Shown one piece after another: positions 9,588-20,966 of a stretch of DNA of 64,000 nucleotides. The notes below the pieces were generated by a model that saw only the letters and a list, made by a program, of their open reading frames with translations, had not been told where the DNA came from and made no database searches. Source of the DNA: Locusta migratoria. Its lineage: Eukaryota > Arthropoda > Insecta > Orthoptera > Acrididae. The first letter of the stretch is position 1. Each line of letters opens with the position of its first letter. The position numbers and the translations under genes are program-made. The stretch is from positions 141,094,730-141,158,729 of the forward strand of contig CM048746.1 in NCBI GenBank assembly GCA_026315105.1, written 5' to 3'.

Positions 9588-12098
9588 TAGTTTTTTAGAC
9601 TGAAGACAGCTGATAGGTATTTCTGTTTAAAGGAAGTCCCTCTAACAAAGGAACCACATGATACACATATCTGTGAAAATGGTTGTATTGTTGTATTGGT
9701 GTTATTGTGTTCTGTGTGCCAAAATAGGAAAAATACCAACCAAACATTTATTCTTCGATCCATAATCTCTCTGGCGCACAAAGTGAACCACACACACGTA
9801 TAAATAACTGTGTAATGCACCAGATGATGGCAGCATGCTGCCGAAACGAGTTGTGCTAATTAAATGTTAGTAAAAAGTGACTGATGCAGTATTAATTATT
9901 TCAGAAAAAGGAAATAAATTACATACATGACGGTGACTGAGCGCATCATTGCTACGTCGATATGCACAAGCCAAGAATGCCATATTTGAGCAAAACGGAC
10001 ACAAACTAAAACAGCACCCTATGATGAGGCAAACAATCAATGTATAGAATAGTATTAACTGTCTAAATACTCCACTGTGAAAGAATATTGTTAATTGTAA
10101 AATTAACTGTAGCTGAAGGGAGCTATTTAAAACTTACTTTAAACATATAACTCTGGCCCTAAAACCAGCTAAAGGATTCATGTGAACTACGACTACTTCC
10201 TGCAGCAGAATCTTGTTCCCTGACCCAGAATTTAGAACTGACTCAAACTTTACTTTAGCAGCGGGAAGACAAAGAGACAGTGGCCAGAAATTAAACAGAG
10301 TTCATACACGGCCGGCTACTGAGTCCCAGTCATTATCAAACCAAATTAGTTTACCTATGCAAAATCACCGAAATGAAATTGAATCCATTTCCGTTCATGA
10401 TTGAAGAAACTTATCCTGAAAAATGAACCTAAGATCTGAAGTATAACAAACCAGACAACGAATCGCTACCATCTCAAGGGAGGAAAGAAAATCAGAACGT
10501 CTTACCTGGTCGAAGCACAGCCACAGAATGTCCTATCGGCCCCCTGAGACCCCAGCCACCAGTGGCCGGAAAACAACTACCTATCGATACGAAGCCAGAT
10601 AAACACTAGTACCGAGCAGCCAACAGCCGACGACGAAAATTCTCATACATACACTCAGACTCCCATGCTAGAAGATTATCATACATGCACATACAGAATA
10701 AAGCAAGTACACATTCTCACATGGACAGTGGCATCAAGGAGAAACCGTTCATCTTGCTACAGTCATAGACACAATGATAAATTATTAGCATAGTAAAATC
10801 CCAGCAATATTACAGAAACTATCATTTAAAAACATGAAATGCTATTCCTCATGCCTCCGAAAGAAAGGGGTTCTCGTTTAACAAAAAAGGCCGTCTAGTG
10901 AACTTAGATAATTTACAAAGTTAAAAACATAGGGAAGACGGCAGAAAGCCGTCTGTCAAGTGGCCGGCTGTATGGAAAACCACCAATGCACAAGGATATC
11001 TATGGTGGTCACCCAGTCTTTAACAAGTCCAAAGGCAGCAGAACTCGGAGAGCAGAAGTTGCCACGGGCCGCACTATACGCCCTCTCACGCCACCGGTGC
11101 AGGAACGCCCAACTCTCCGCTTTTCCGCCGTTTCCCTATGCTCGCTCGAGCAGCTCGGTAACGTCGTCGCGTATGGAGAAGCTTGGCAGTCTAAACGAGT
11201 CGCCAACGCCCTTACTAGCTGACCGTCCAACTCTCTCGCGTGCCGTTCCCAGCACTCTTCAAAACAAAACAAAGAGCCTCTCTACCGGAGCACCAGAGAT
11301 ACTCCAGAGTAAGACGTGAGATATCGACCATCCAGCACGGCTCACTTGTCTTCTTATATTGACGAAAATTTTTGCATCAATGTCTACATTGAATATCGTA
11401 CGGTGCTTGACTTGGTTTGAGCGCGCCATGAAAATTGGCAGATAAAATCAATTTTTCATACACAGGAAAGGGGGATATGAACAGAGAAAGGGAACAGGAG
11501 GAGATTGACAACAAAAAAAGGGGGGCAAGGTAATGGCAGAGAGCGGGGTGAGCAGGAGGATGAGGAGGAGGAGGCGGTGGTGGCGGAGGATGATAAAGCA
11601 GGTATAGAGAGGTTTAGAGAGGCTGGAGGAGGAGATGGACAGAGACGAATACATGGTCTAAGTGAATAAAGTGGGACAAGATTGAGAACTTAAGCTTTAA
11701 TTAGCGATATAATGGAGAAAACTTCACAAATTACAATCATATTTTATCTGACAATTCATAAGACTTTTTCCTGTTATATAACAGAGTCCAAAAATCATAT
11801 GTATAATCTAAACTGTATTTCGCATTTAATAATAATAAAAAAATGAATAAAAAGTAATGCAAATGCGCAGACTTATCCAACTGTGTAGGTAAGAGTACGT
11901 TTCCAGTGGGGTACACTTGAGCGTTATTATTAAAACGACAAAAATATTTAATTCTTCGTCTACATGAATATAATGCCCCTTGTTTCTCGGCATATAATAA
12001 TGAAAATTCATCGTGAAGATGGGGCAGGATCAGCAACTGAATATGTAATGAAAACCATTTAATTTTTTTATTTTATTGTCGCATTTGCACTATTTAGA
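9588..12098. other. unassigned 2.5 kb with a GC-rich and a GA-rich patch
   Basis: No family recognised. 10938-10954 is a perfect short hairpin (GACGGC, AGAAA loop, GCCGTC). 10960-11320 is GC-rich with open frames in several phases but no recognisable domain. 11460-11650 is purine-rich (GAGGAGG-type) low-complexity DNA. The remainder is AT-rich. Confidence 0.4.
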
Positions 12099-12548
12099 AG
12101 TTGGTAACTAGTTTCGGACTTGTTCGTCCATTTTCAAATCATAGGCCTTATTCCAACCGTAACAATGCACTGCATGAAGCAAATGACTGATGAAATCTAT
12201 ACGTTCTCCTCTGTTAATACATGATTACATTGAAATTTAAAATAGGTTAAAATAGATGATGCGTTCATGGGACTCCAACGTGTACTGTGCATGTCAATGT
12301 AGTTTAGATGATGCCTCTAACAGAGCCAGGAGGTATCATCTAAACGACGTTGACATGCATAGTACACGTTGGAGTCCCGTGAACGCATCATCTATTTTAA
12401 CCTATTTTAAATTTCAATGTAATCATGTCTTAACAGAGGACAACGTACAGATTTTATCAGTCATTTACTTCATGCAGTGCACTGTTACGGTTGGAATAAG
12501 ACCGATGGTTTGAAAATGGACGAACAGGTCCGAAACTAGTTACCAACT
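12099..12548. repeat. 450-bp near-perfect palindrome (foldback element)
   Basis: The outer ends are AGTTGGTAACTAGTTTCGG and its reverse complement. The two arms of about 215 bp pair through to a short centre near 12315-12330 (around taacagagccagg). Examples of paired blocks are TTATTCCAACCGTAACA with TGTTACGGTTGGAATAA and ATGATGCGTTCA with TGAACGCATCAT. No reading frame spans it. Arm identity is high by eye, with scattered mismatches. It could be a foldback MITE or the genomic source of a long hairpin RNA; neither is shown. Confidence 0.9.
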
Positions 12549-13068
12549 GTCAAGCGTGGTGTTGTGCTGGGCACTGCGGTGGCATTGTGCGACGTTAGCT
12601 ACACACGATGCTTCGTTCATCCTAGATCGGTAGAAGACGAGCGAGACTTGACAGTGTCAACATTGACACCGTAGTAGTGTAGCTAGGAAAGCGTAGCGGA
12701 CGAAATATCAGCGTGTTTTTATGTATTGAAGAATAAGGCGGAGGAAACAACGTGGAAATGGTAACCGTAGATTGTACAGTTGTTTCTGGTTATCTCGACA
12801 TGATAACGCGCATAGTGTTTTCACTTTATTATTTGACGAACTTGTGCAAGTCACCATAATAATTAAATGCGCTTGAAGAAAAAGATTTGTTAATAATTAT
12901 GATTTTGTAAACGAACGTCTTTGTACATAATATCAGGATAGGTTTTTAATTTTGACATGTTTTATGAAACGTTCTTCATTAAACTTTTTATTTTATGACA
13001 CGTATCTTGTATGATAATAGGCTGCTGCCAACAAAAAAGTTGTCAACACGACGCTTGGAGCACACAAA
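12549..13068. other. unassigned AT-rich stretch
   Basis: Between the palindrome and the mariner element. Nothing recognisable beyond AT-rich sequence. Confidence 0.4.
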
Positions 13069-13386
13069 TACAGGGTGGTCCAAAAGTCTGGAAAGACCAT
13101 CATAAAATTCAAATGGAGTAGTAGACAAGGTAACAGACTCCCTACACACGTGGAACGGGAAGGGGGAAAGTTTATAGGCTATGTCACCAACATGGAGGCC
13201 ATCTTGAAGCCGCCATCTTGGATTCAACTAAAAAAATTTCAAATGGGAATATGGTCATGTGACATATCATAGAGGATTTCACCAGAAAAACAATGCTTTT
13301 TATTTTAAACATAGCTTTATTCATTCTCGAGTTACATGTGTCAGCGGTGGGACGCTCGGCAGCATGTGTGTTATTTGGCGAAGAGA

Positions 13387-13588
13387 CAAAAATGTTCAAA
13401 TGTTTGTATAGTCTATGGGACTTAACTATGGGGTCATCAGTCCCTAAACTTACAAACTACTTATGAACTACTTACGAACTAGGACGGCACAAATATCCAT
13501 GCCCGAGGGGGGATTCGAACCCCCGACCGTAGTGGCCGTGCAGACCGTGACTGGAGCGCCTTAGTCCCCGCGGCCACCGCGGCCGGCC
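13387..13588 (-). mobile_element. tRNA-derived SINE in the left arm of the mariner element
   Basis: Full-length minus copy with 8-bp duplication CGAAGAGA at 13379-13386 and 13589-13596. Confidence 0.9.
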
Positions 13589-13619
13589 CGAAGAGAGGTT
13601 ACGTCGATGTTACAAAGTC

Positions 13620-14644
13620 CCGAGAGACCACCAACAGTCGTAGGAATGGCTCGATATGTTGTCCATTATTTTGGATTGTTAATGTTATCTTCCGAACCCA
13701 GTCCTGATACACTTTGACCACCACATCTGGCTGAATTTGACCTCACGCATAAACAATGCGCCGCTTTAGATGATGCAAATCCCGTATTTTCACAGAATAA
13801 ACCAGTGCTTTGACATGACCCCAAAGATAAAAACCCAAAGGAGTCAAATCTGATGTGGTGGCCACTCCACAGCACCCCTACGATCAATACACTTTTGACG
13901 GAACTGCACATCCCGGTATGGTCTCACAATGTGCCCATAGTGTGGTGGAAGAATTACTGAAATGTCCATCCTCCGTTAACAAAGAGGGAAACACGTCTAC
14001 ACTACAACCATTGGCTGTTAACGTACCATAAATTAAAAAAAAGGACGCACGACTTTGGTACCCCACACACAACACCAGACCATCACTTTTTGTGGAGTCG
14101 ACCGTTTTGGAAGCATCAATCCAGTGCGGATTTGTGTCGGACCATTATCTGTGATTCTGCTTCTTCACTTCATTGATGAAATTGGCTTCATCACTGAACA
14201 GCACCTGATAGGGGAAACGTGGGTTTATCTGCAGCTGCTGTGTCACCCATTCTGCGAACTGTATCCGGCGGTCTGGGTCATCCTGATTCAGGTGTTGGAG
14301 CAGCTGAACTTTGAAAGGATGTCATTTGTGCTGAGATAAAATTCGCAGTAAGGTGGTACGGCTAACCCCACATTATTGTGACAGGCGACGAGTACTCCGT
14401 TGCGGACTCTTACTAAATGATGCCAACACGCTCACTGTTGTTGCTTCATCGGTGGCGGATTTTGGTCTTCCAGCCTTCGGTTTATCTGCGACAGAATCGT
14501 TGCTCGGAATTTGACCAAAAGATTGGCAACTGAGCTGTGAGTGATGGGCAGTCTGGTTGGGTGACGACTGTTGAAATACTGCCGTGTGCTTCTTTCTCCT
14601 GATATCGAGATGATTTCAATGCCTTCTTCATGTGTTAAGGACAT
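13620..14644 (-). pseudogene. mariner-like transposase, decayed
   Basis: Starts at an ATG at 14644 (MSLTHEEGIEIISISGERST) with an HTH-type N-terminus (STRQ..NSRHPTR.PITHSSV), then a QVLFSDEANF block near 14177-14206 (first catalytic Asp), KVMVWCCVWGTKVV near 14060-14100, SDLTPLGFYLWGHVKALVY near 13775-13830 (third catalytic block) and a terminal QDWVRK...ENNGQHIE-like tail. The middle QQDGAPPH block is damaged near 13930-13960 and its Asp is not readable. Several frameshifts. The same broad transposase group as the element at 59389-61369, but a distinct family. Confidence 0.83.
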
Positions 14645-14804
14645 TTTGTAGCCTGTAAATAAGGAAATAATGATTAAAACGTTAGCATGAGTAAATGATA
14701 CCTAACATTTAAACACATCAGGCATGGGATAGTCACTTTGCACCGTTTCAAACTCCATTTCATGAGTTCTCAGTACGTAATACGCACGCTACCGAGCGTC
14801 CCAC

Positions 14805-15001
14805 GCCGGCCGCGGTAGCCGAGGGGACTGAGGCTCTCCAGTCACGGTCTGCACGGCCACTACGGTCGGGGGTTCGAATCCCTCCTCGGACATGGATATT
14901 TGTGCCGTCTTTAGTATAAGCTAGAAGTAGTTTGTAAGTTTAGGGACTGATGACCCCGTAGTTAAGTCCCATAAGCTCTACAAACATTTGAACTTTTTTT
15001 T
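14805..15001 (+). mobile_element. tRNA-derived SINE in the right arm of the mariner element
   Basis: Plus-strand copy starting GCCGGCCGCGGTAGCCGAG, B-box GGTTCGAATCC, ending in ACATTTGAAC plus a T run. Perfect 11-bp duplication GAGCGTCCCAC at 14794-14804 and 15002-15012. Confidence 0.93.
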
Positions 15002-15486
15002 GAGCGTCCCACTGCTGCCGCAAGTAATTGGATATAGCTCGAGAATGAATAAATCTATGTATAAAACTACAACGGTGAAATTCTCTATCTCTTTGGTATG
15101 TCGCATGAACACCTTCCTATTTGCAATTTTGGAGCTAAATCCAAGATGGCGGCTTTCAAGAAGGCCGCCATGTTGGTGGCATAGGCTATAATTTTCTCCC
15201 CTCCGGTTCCTCATGTGTAAGAACTCTTTTATTGTTTGCTACTCCATTTGGATTTTATCAGGGTGTTTCCGGACTTTTGGACCAACCTGTAGTATCAGTA
15301 GACACTAGCGGCAAGCTAGTTAGCATTCGCTAACGTTACAAATCCACCATAAAGCTGGAAAATAGGACATGTCCTATCTCCGAATTCCAGCAAGCAAGCC
15401 CGCAGTGCAGCCAGAAATGACGTCATTTTCCATCTCGGCAGTCATCACTGCTGCCATCGCTGCTCCCAGCTAGGGATGGGAAAAAC

Positions 15487-15610
15487 CGACCGGTTAAAAC
15501 CGATACCGGTATTTTAGTTTTGAATAACCGGTTTTTATCGGTATTTATTTGGTATCGGTTGTAATCGGTTTTTTTAGTTATTTCCAAGAACCGGATGAAT
15601 AAACCGGTAT
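15487..15610. promoter_or_regulatory. left subterminal ACCGGT-type repeats of the hAT element
   Basis: Several copies of RACCGGTW and close variants (ACCGAT, ATCGGT) occur in both orientations within about 120 bp of the left end. The same motif clusters again at about 16905-17085 near the right end and is sparse between. Subterminal repeats in hAT elements are known transposase-binding sites; that role here is inferred. Confidence 0.6.
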
Positions 15611-15983
15611 GACTACTTCCTGTAGTAGTGGTTCAAAAGGTGTTTTTGTAAATAATTAAAAAAAAAATAAAACTAGTAGACCCTAATATTTAGGGCTATT
15701 CCCAAAATTTCCACTGCTGTGAAATATTAGGTCATCGCAGTAACTAAGAAAAGCGATCAGTGATAATTTAAGAACAATCCCGGCAGTCAGAAATGCGCAA
15801 CAAACGCGTGGCATAAGAACTTTAAGGACTGGTGCAGCTATTGAGGCATCGATACACCTGTTGCCGTGTAGCGTGGCCTATTAGACGACGCGCGTGCACC
15901 GGCAGTGTACAAGACTTGCTTCCGTCTGGTCATGCGGCAGTTCCTTGCTGTCGTCGCCAGACATCTGTTAAACGGCACCATCC

Positions 15984-16157
15984 CGAATATGGAAGTACTT
16001 CACGAAGTACGGGAGCAGTGATGTACAATGCTCCATTTGCTTTAAAAAGCTGAAAACGGGTGGAAATACTACAAACATGCTATGTCATTTAAGAAGAAAG
16101 CATCCAAAATGTTCCTTGGAAGAGAAGGTAAATTCGATTCATATACCTATTATGTAA
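15984..16157 (+). pseudogene. BED-type zinc finger of a hAT transposase
   Basis: The plus frame reads RIWKYFTKYGSSDVQCSICF then KKLKTGGNTTNMLCHLRRKH and PKCSLEEKV. This gives the BED aromatic pair, CxxC (CSIC) and the final H..H of HLRRKH. The frame stops at 16155-16157, overlapping tat|GTAAGTG, a good splice-donor consensus, so this may be the end of an exon whose downstream catalytic exons were deleted. BED fingers bind DNA at transposon ends; the catalytic RNase-H domain is absent. Confidence 0.78.
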
Positions 16158-16296
16158 GTGATGTACTCTAAGCTTGGAATACTAACTTTTAATGTATTAT
16201 CATATTGTTATGCTAACAAGTTTTATTAATATGATTCCTTGAAAGCGAGGGGCTTTTTTAATAACCAATATAGGTTTAGGTAACATTGATCGTGTG

Positions 16297-16482
16297 GTGC
16301 GTCGCGAGGCAGCCGTGCGGTCTGAGGCTTCACGTCACGGACTGCGCGGCTGCTCCAGTCGGTCATAGATGTATATGTTGTCCTTAGCGTAAGTTAAAGT
16401 TAGATTAAATAGTTTGTAAGCCTAAAGACCGATGACCTAAGCATTTAGGTCTCATAAGAACTCACACCCATTTGAACATTCT
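16297..16482 (+). mobile_element. SINE, divergent head, shared body
   Basis: Target duplication TTGATCRTGTG at 16286-16296 and 16483-16493 (one mismatch). The head (GCGTCGCGAGGCAGCCGTG...) differs from the main family and its B-box is degenerate, but the body (TTGTCCTTAGCGTAAGTTA, GTTTGTAAGCCTA, GACCGATGACCT, CTCATAAG) aligns with the other SINEs. An older insertion inside the hAT element. Confidence 0.8.
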
Positions 16483-17113
16483 TTGATCATGTGATACAGA
16501 GCTTTCCTAGTTCAATTTTCGTAAATTTACACTGACAGCAATCATACTGTTAGTCGGAACTGTGACTTTATTTTTCGAAATACTTCTGCAGCACTGACTG
16601 AAGTTTATTTACTGACTGTAACTTGTATATGTTGTGTGTATAACGAGATATTCGTATGCGCTGGCTCACAAGTCAAACTTACGGAGTGGTTGGGTCAATA
16701 ATCGCAACTGCCGGATGAAAATACTAGACCAGTAAATCTGTATGCTCCCTATATCGTCTTCTACGGACTTCTGGCTAGGCTTACACACACTCAAGAAGGC
16801 GTAGTATTGGGAGGGCATATTGCAAAATATGGAAAGACTACTGATTTGTCGTATAACGTAAATTTACCTAAATTTCTTCAATTTTGGTTTCGGCGAGAAC
16901 TAGAAAAACCGACGATTACGGTTTCTGTTTCGGCCGCAAAATATGTTTCGTTCGAACTCTACTGGAAATAATAGCAATAAAAACCGAAAACCGGTTATTT
17001 AAAAAACCGGTTATATTGTGCAATTTTTACGGTGCGGTTAAACTGGAGATGAAAAGAACCGGTATAACCGAAAACCGGTTGATTCAGCAATAACCGCCAT
17101 CCCTACTCCCAGC

Positions 17114-17535
17114 ATGCAAACCAGTAGCAAATCAAGCTTCGTGTGAGGCGGCCTCTAAACTGCGTGACGTGACACGTCAGCGCGCGGGCCCTCTCTCAGA
17201 CGGTGTCACTCAGACGCGCGACTATCAGCTGTCGCCCGCGGGCCTTCCTGACTGCCCGCACCCTATTGATCGGCGTGGGCGTCGCGTCGCGTCGTCTCTG
17301 GCAACAGGCGGCAGAGGCGGCGCCGGCGGGTGACAGCATCTGCCCCAGGGGAGCAGAGATGGCGTCCCTCCCTCCCTGCTTCCGTCATCCTCCTCACCTC
17401 TCCTGCCCACCCCACCACCAAGGGCAGTATACAGACCAGCGGCCGGGCACGCTTGCCAGGGGCGGCTTGCTCCAAACACAACATTTGCACTCTAACAAGG
17501 AAACCGCATGGGTTTCGAATTTTAGAATATCTGTA
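17114..17535. other. GC/CpG-rich unassigned stretch
   Basis: Much richer in CpG than the surroundings. Open in several frames on both strands but with no recognisable protein motif. It could be an LTR or an old promoter-like segment; not assignable. Confidence 0.35.
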
Positions 17536-20284
17536 TACAGAACTGGCCATTAAAATTGCTACACCAAGAAGAAATCCAGATGATAAACGGGTATTCATTG
17601 TGCGAGGGTGAAGGTCGGAGTGAAAGTTTAAATTAGGGAAATTTTAATTTTTAAATCTCACAACCACCAACTGCGAACCAAATTCCTAAACATGCAAAAA
17701 CACTGGAACTGTGATTGCTATTGTTTGACTCGTTTTCTAGATGATGATATCATACGTTCACAGCTTTCCTTCCCTGCATATGATCAACAAAAAAATTCAT
17801 AATAAAGTCAAGTTCCTGAGAGAAAAGGGTGTACTAACTACTATTTTTGAAAACACGTAAAAGTTCACTTTATGTTGTTTATTTCACAATATTAGAACCC
17901 TGTAGCTGATACATCTGTACGTCGGCACATTTATCAAATAAAGTTATAGCTCATGAGCCCCCAGACAAAATGAATATTTGTCGCAAATTGTTTTCACACC
18001 ATGTGGCTGTCTCAAACACCGTTTATGTTCATGCCTATGCGACGACACGTGTTACATTAACAAATCACAGTCACTTTAATTCAATGCGATGCACACCTTG
18101 TTCCACCGGCTAAATATTCACAAACACACAGTAGCACTCGATTCAACTTGGTGCAGTCTACGACGAGCAAACACACGTGGCGATTGCCACACACCAATCT
18201 ATAACCTCCACCTAGAGATCCACATGCCGACTGATGCAGAGCGACGCCGCCCGGCCAGCTCCACCACTTGCTCCCGACTCGTCACTTCCTGCCCATGCGC
18301 GCGCGCCAAAAGCTCAACTGCCGGGTTTTTCCCTATGTCATCAACTTCCCCATGTGAGCTGTTCTAACCGATTTGCCAACGTACAGCGCTCAGCCAATAC
18401 ATTTCTAAAACATTACTTAAAATCAAAATAATTACACTACACATTAAATAAATGTCTTCTTCGGTTTTTATATTGGTTAAATATCCTTTGTACTATTTAT
18501 CATAATCGTGCAATTTCTTATATCACAGATAAGTGATTTAACTGAATACTTCAAGATAAAATACATAAGATTAATTGAAAATAAAATGAGACATAGTTAA
18601 TACATTATTTTTATAAACAAACATTGCCATGCTAGTTGTGTGACTGTCTTGTATTCATTGGTAATTTATTACTTTTAGTTGTCAATTAAACATATTACGC
18701 CAGATGTGACTATATCAGCTAATGTATTGTTTATTTATCAACAGGCTATTTTGTAATGACGGCCTTAAAGGTTCCTAACTGCATAGTATTCCTTCAAATG
18801 CCAGTAGTATTAGAATATTTTATTTCACGCTGTGCACTTAACTGTGCCTGGCACTCGCCATTGTCCCTCTCTCCCCTCACCGGAAACGAAACTGGAAAAT
18901 CCTAAGCTGGAACAAGCCACCAACATCGGCCTGCTCGTTGGCCTCCTGTCAGCTGCAAGCACACAGCAAATCTCAACGTGGGGAATTTCTACCTTTGGCC
19001 TAACTATAAATGTTGTCACCCAACTGTGTACATACATTACTACCATAATTAATAAGATTAAAATTGTGTAACATTTAGTGCATTGGCATGGTCAATGTTT
19101 GCAGTGAACTTCATACTGTTTAATTATCAAATCCTATTAATTACCAGTATTTCTACTGGGCGGTAATCTCACAATTGGACAAATATATTATACTAGAACT
19201 GACATGTGATTACATTTTCACGCAATTTGGGTGCAGTTCATCAAGAGTAGTCACTGGCATATTGTGACGAGCCAGTTGCTAGGACACCATTGACCAGACG
19301 TTTTCAATTGGTGAGAGATCTGGATAATGTGCTGACCAGGGCAGCAGTCGAACATTTTCCGTATCCAGAAAGACCCGTACAGGACCTGCAACATGCGGTC
19401 GTGCATTATCTTGCTGAAATGTAGGGTTTCACAGAGATCGAATGGAGAGTAGAGCCACGGGTCGTAACACATCTGAAATGTAACGGCCACTGTTCAAAGT
19501 GCCGTCGATGCGAACAAGAGGTGACCGAGACGTATAACCAATGGCACCCCATACCATCACGCCGGGTGATACACCAGTATGGCGATGACGAATACACGCT
19601 TCCAATGTGCATTCACCGTGATGTCGCCAAACGCGAAAGCGACCATCATGATGCTGTTAACAGCACCTGGATTCATCCGAAAAAATAGCGTTTTGCCATT
19701 CGTGCACCCATGTTCGTCGTTGCGTACACCATCTCAGGCGCTCGTGTATGCGATGCAGCGTCAAGGGTAACTGCAGCCATGGTCTCCGAGCTGATAGTCC
19801 ATGCTGCTGCAAACGTCGTCGAACTGTTCGTGCAGATGGTTGTTGTCTTGCAATCTTGTCCATCTGTTGACTAAGGGATCGAGACGTGGCTGCACGATCC
19901 GTTACAGCCATGCGGATAAGATGCCTGTCATCTCGACTGCTAGTGATACGAGGCTGTTGGGATCCAGAACAGCGTTCCGTATTGCCCTCCTGAACCCGCC
20001 GATTTCGTATTCTGCTAACAATCTTTGGATCGCGACCAACGCGAGCAGCAATGTTGCCATACGATAAACCGCAATCGCGATATGCTACAATCCGACCTTT
20101 ATCAATGTCGGAAACGTGATGTTACGCATTTCTCCTCCTTACATGAGGCATCACAACAACGTTTCACCAGGCAACGCCGGTGAACTGCTGTTTGTGTATG
20201 AGAAATCGGTTGCAAACTTTCCTCAAGTCTGCATGTTGTAGGTGTCGCCACCGCCTTGTGGTAATGCTCTGAAAAGCTAATCAT
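17536..20284 (-). mobile_element. Tc1-family transposon split by a 1573-bp insertion, right end lost
   Basis: The left end (17538-17600) has the CTGGCCATTAAAATTGCTAC terminus behind TA (17536-17537). The element resumes at 19174 after an LTR-like insertion and continues through the minus-strand transposase region: frames around 19911-19657 include RSLSQQMDKIARQQPSARTV and FSDESR, and 19490-19251 carries shifted C-terminal sequence. Homology ends abruptly at 20284 (CTCTGAAAAGCTAATCAT), so the right terminal repeat is missing. Frameshifts throughout. Confidence 0.85.
17601..19173. mobile_element. LTR-like insertion (TG...CA) inside the Tc1
   Basis: 1573 bp starting TGCGAG and ending CTCACA (short inverted TGYGAG ends), flanked by the 4-bp duplication ATTG (17597-17600 and 19174-19177). 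The empty-site sequence is supported by two other Tc1 copies. No coding domain inside. TG...CA ends with a 4-bp duplication fit a solo Gypsy-type LTR; a TATAAA lies at 19005-19010. A non-autonomous DNA element with 4-bp duplication is the alternative. Confidence 0.62.
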
Positions 20285-20656
20285 CTCGAGAATGAAAAGA
20301 GTTTTCGTCCTGCTCTCAACCTTATATAAAATTTCGGTATCGTAGCTGCAGTTCACCCGCAACTCTATATGTCCTAATACGCAAAGTCTAAGCAATGTTT
20401 TTCTCTTCATAATTTTATAGAGTAGTTTACTTAATTTCATGTAGCATAGTAAGTATAATGAGTAACGAATACAAGGCGCGTCTAAAAGATCGTTGAATGG
20501 TCCCATATTTTACAAACCGCACTGGTGAGGATGAGGTAGCTGTGCATACACATTGAGGGGCATGTCAACAAGCGCCCCCCATCCTGCAAAGCACTGCAGT
20601 GAAGAGATAGTACACGCTGCGAGCCAGCTAACAGGGTCAGTGCGAGAACTCGTCAT
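20285..20656. other. unassigned stretch
   Basis: Between the truncated Tc1 and a mariner fragment. The part from about 20500 may be the 5' untranslated region and terminus of that mariner; no terminal repeat could be confirmed. Confidence 0.35.
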
Positions 20657-20966
20657 TACAACATGGAGCGCAAAATGGAGGAACGTGTTTACATCAAGTA
20701 TTGTTTCAAATAAGGTGAAACGGCGACGGAGAGCCATGGGATGTTAGTGCAAGGATATGGTGTTGAAACAGTGAGTAAAAGGGGTGTGTGAGAGGCTTAA
20801 ACGCTTTAGAGACGGAAAGGAAGGTGTCGAGGACGAACCACGTTCGGATCGTCCATTCACAACCACAGTCCCAGACAACATCGAACGACGGCGACGGATG
20901 CTTGCGGCTGATCGGCGGCTGTCTTTGAGAATGATATCAGACGAGTCAACGGCCGTGCCGCGGTGA
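20657..20966 (+). pseudogene. mariner transposase N-terminal fragment
   Basis: From ATG 20663 the frames read MERKMEERVYIKYCFK, then ESHGMLVQGYGVETVSK, CERLKRFRDGKEGVEDEPRS and TTVPDNIERRRRMLAADRRL. This is the HTH DNA-binding part of a mariner transposase, in the usual order. A stop and a frameshift fall near 20710-20790. The catalytic DDD domain is absent: sequence after about 20966 is unrelated. A third, distinct mariner lineage in the window. Confidence 0.8.

Larger units (their letters stand above)
13071..15289 (-). mobile_element. mariner-like DNA transposon with long (~300 bp) terminal inverted repeats
   Basis: Both ends start CAGGKTGGTCCAAAAGTC inside TA dinucleotides (13069-13070 and 15290-15291). 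The inverted similarity extends about 300 bp into the element: the CCACCAACATGG...CGCCATCTTGGAT block is present in both arms, and both end near GTGGGACGCTC. A decayed minus-strand transposase lies between the arms. Each arm carries a SINE near its inner end. Mariner ends are usually about 30 bp, so such arms are atypical. Confidence 0.88.
15471..17105 (+). mobile_element. hAT-type DNA transposon remnant
   Basis: The ends are inverted TAGGGATGG, flanked by a perfect 8-bp duplication CTCCCAGC (15463-15470 and 17106-17113), the hallmark of hAT insertion. Only a BED-finger exon of the transposase remains (15984-16157). The ends are packed with ACCGGT/AACCGG repeats. A related-family SINE lies inside. 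At 1.6 kb it is too short for a full hAT transposase, so it is a deletion derivative. Confidence 0.85.

Noticed and set aside
10960..11319. GC-rich open frames on both strands as a possible gene
   Set aside because: Overlapping frames in several phases with no motif; explained by composition.
17203..17611. Open frames of 80-116 residues in CpG-rich DNA
   Set aside because: No recognisable domain, overlapping frames on both strands, and the longest runs into a Tc1 terminus.
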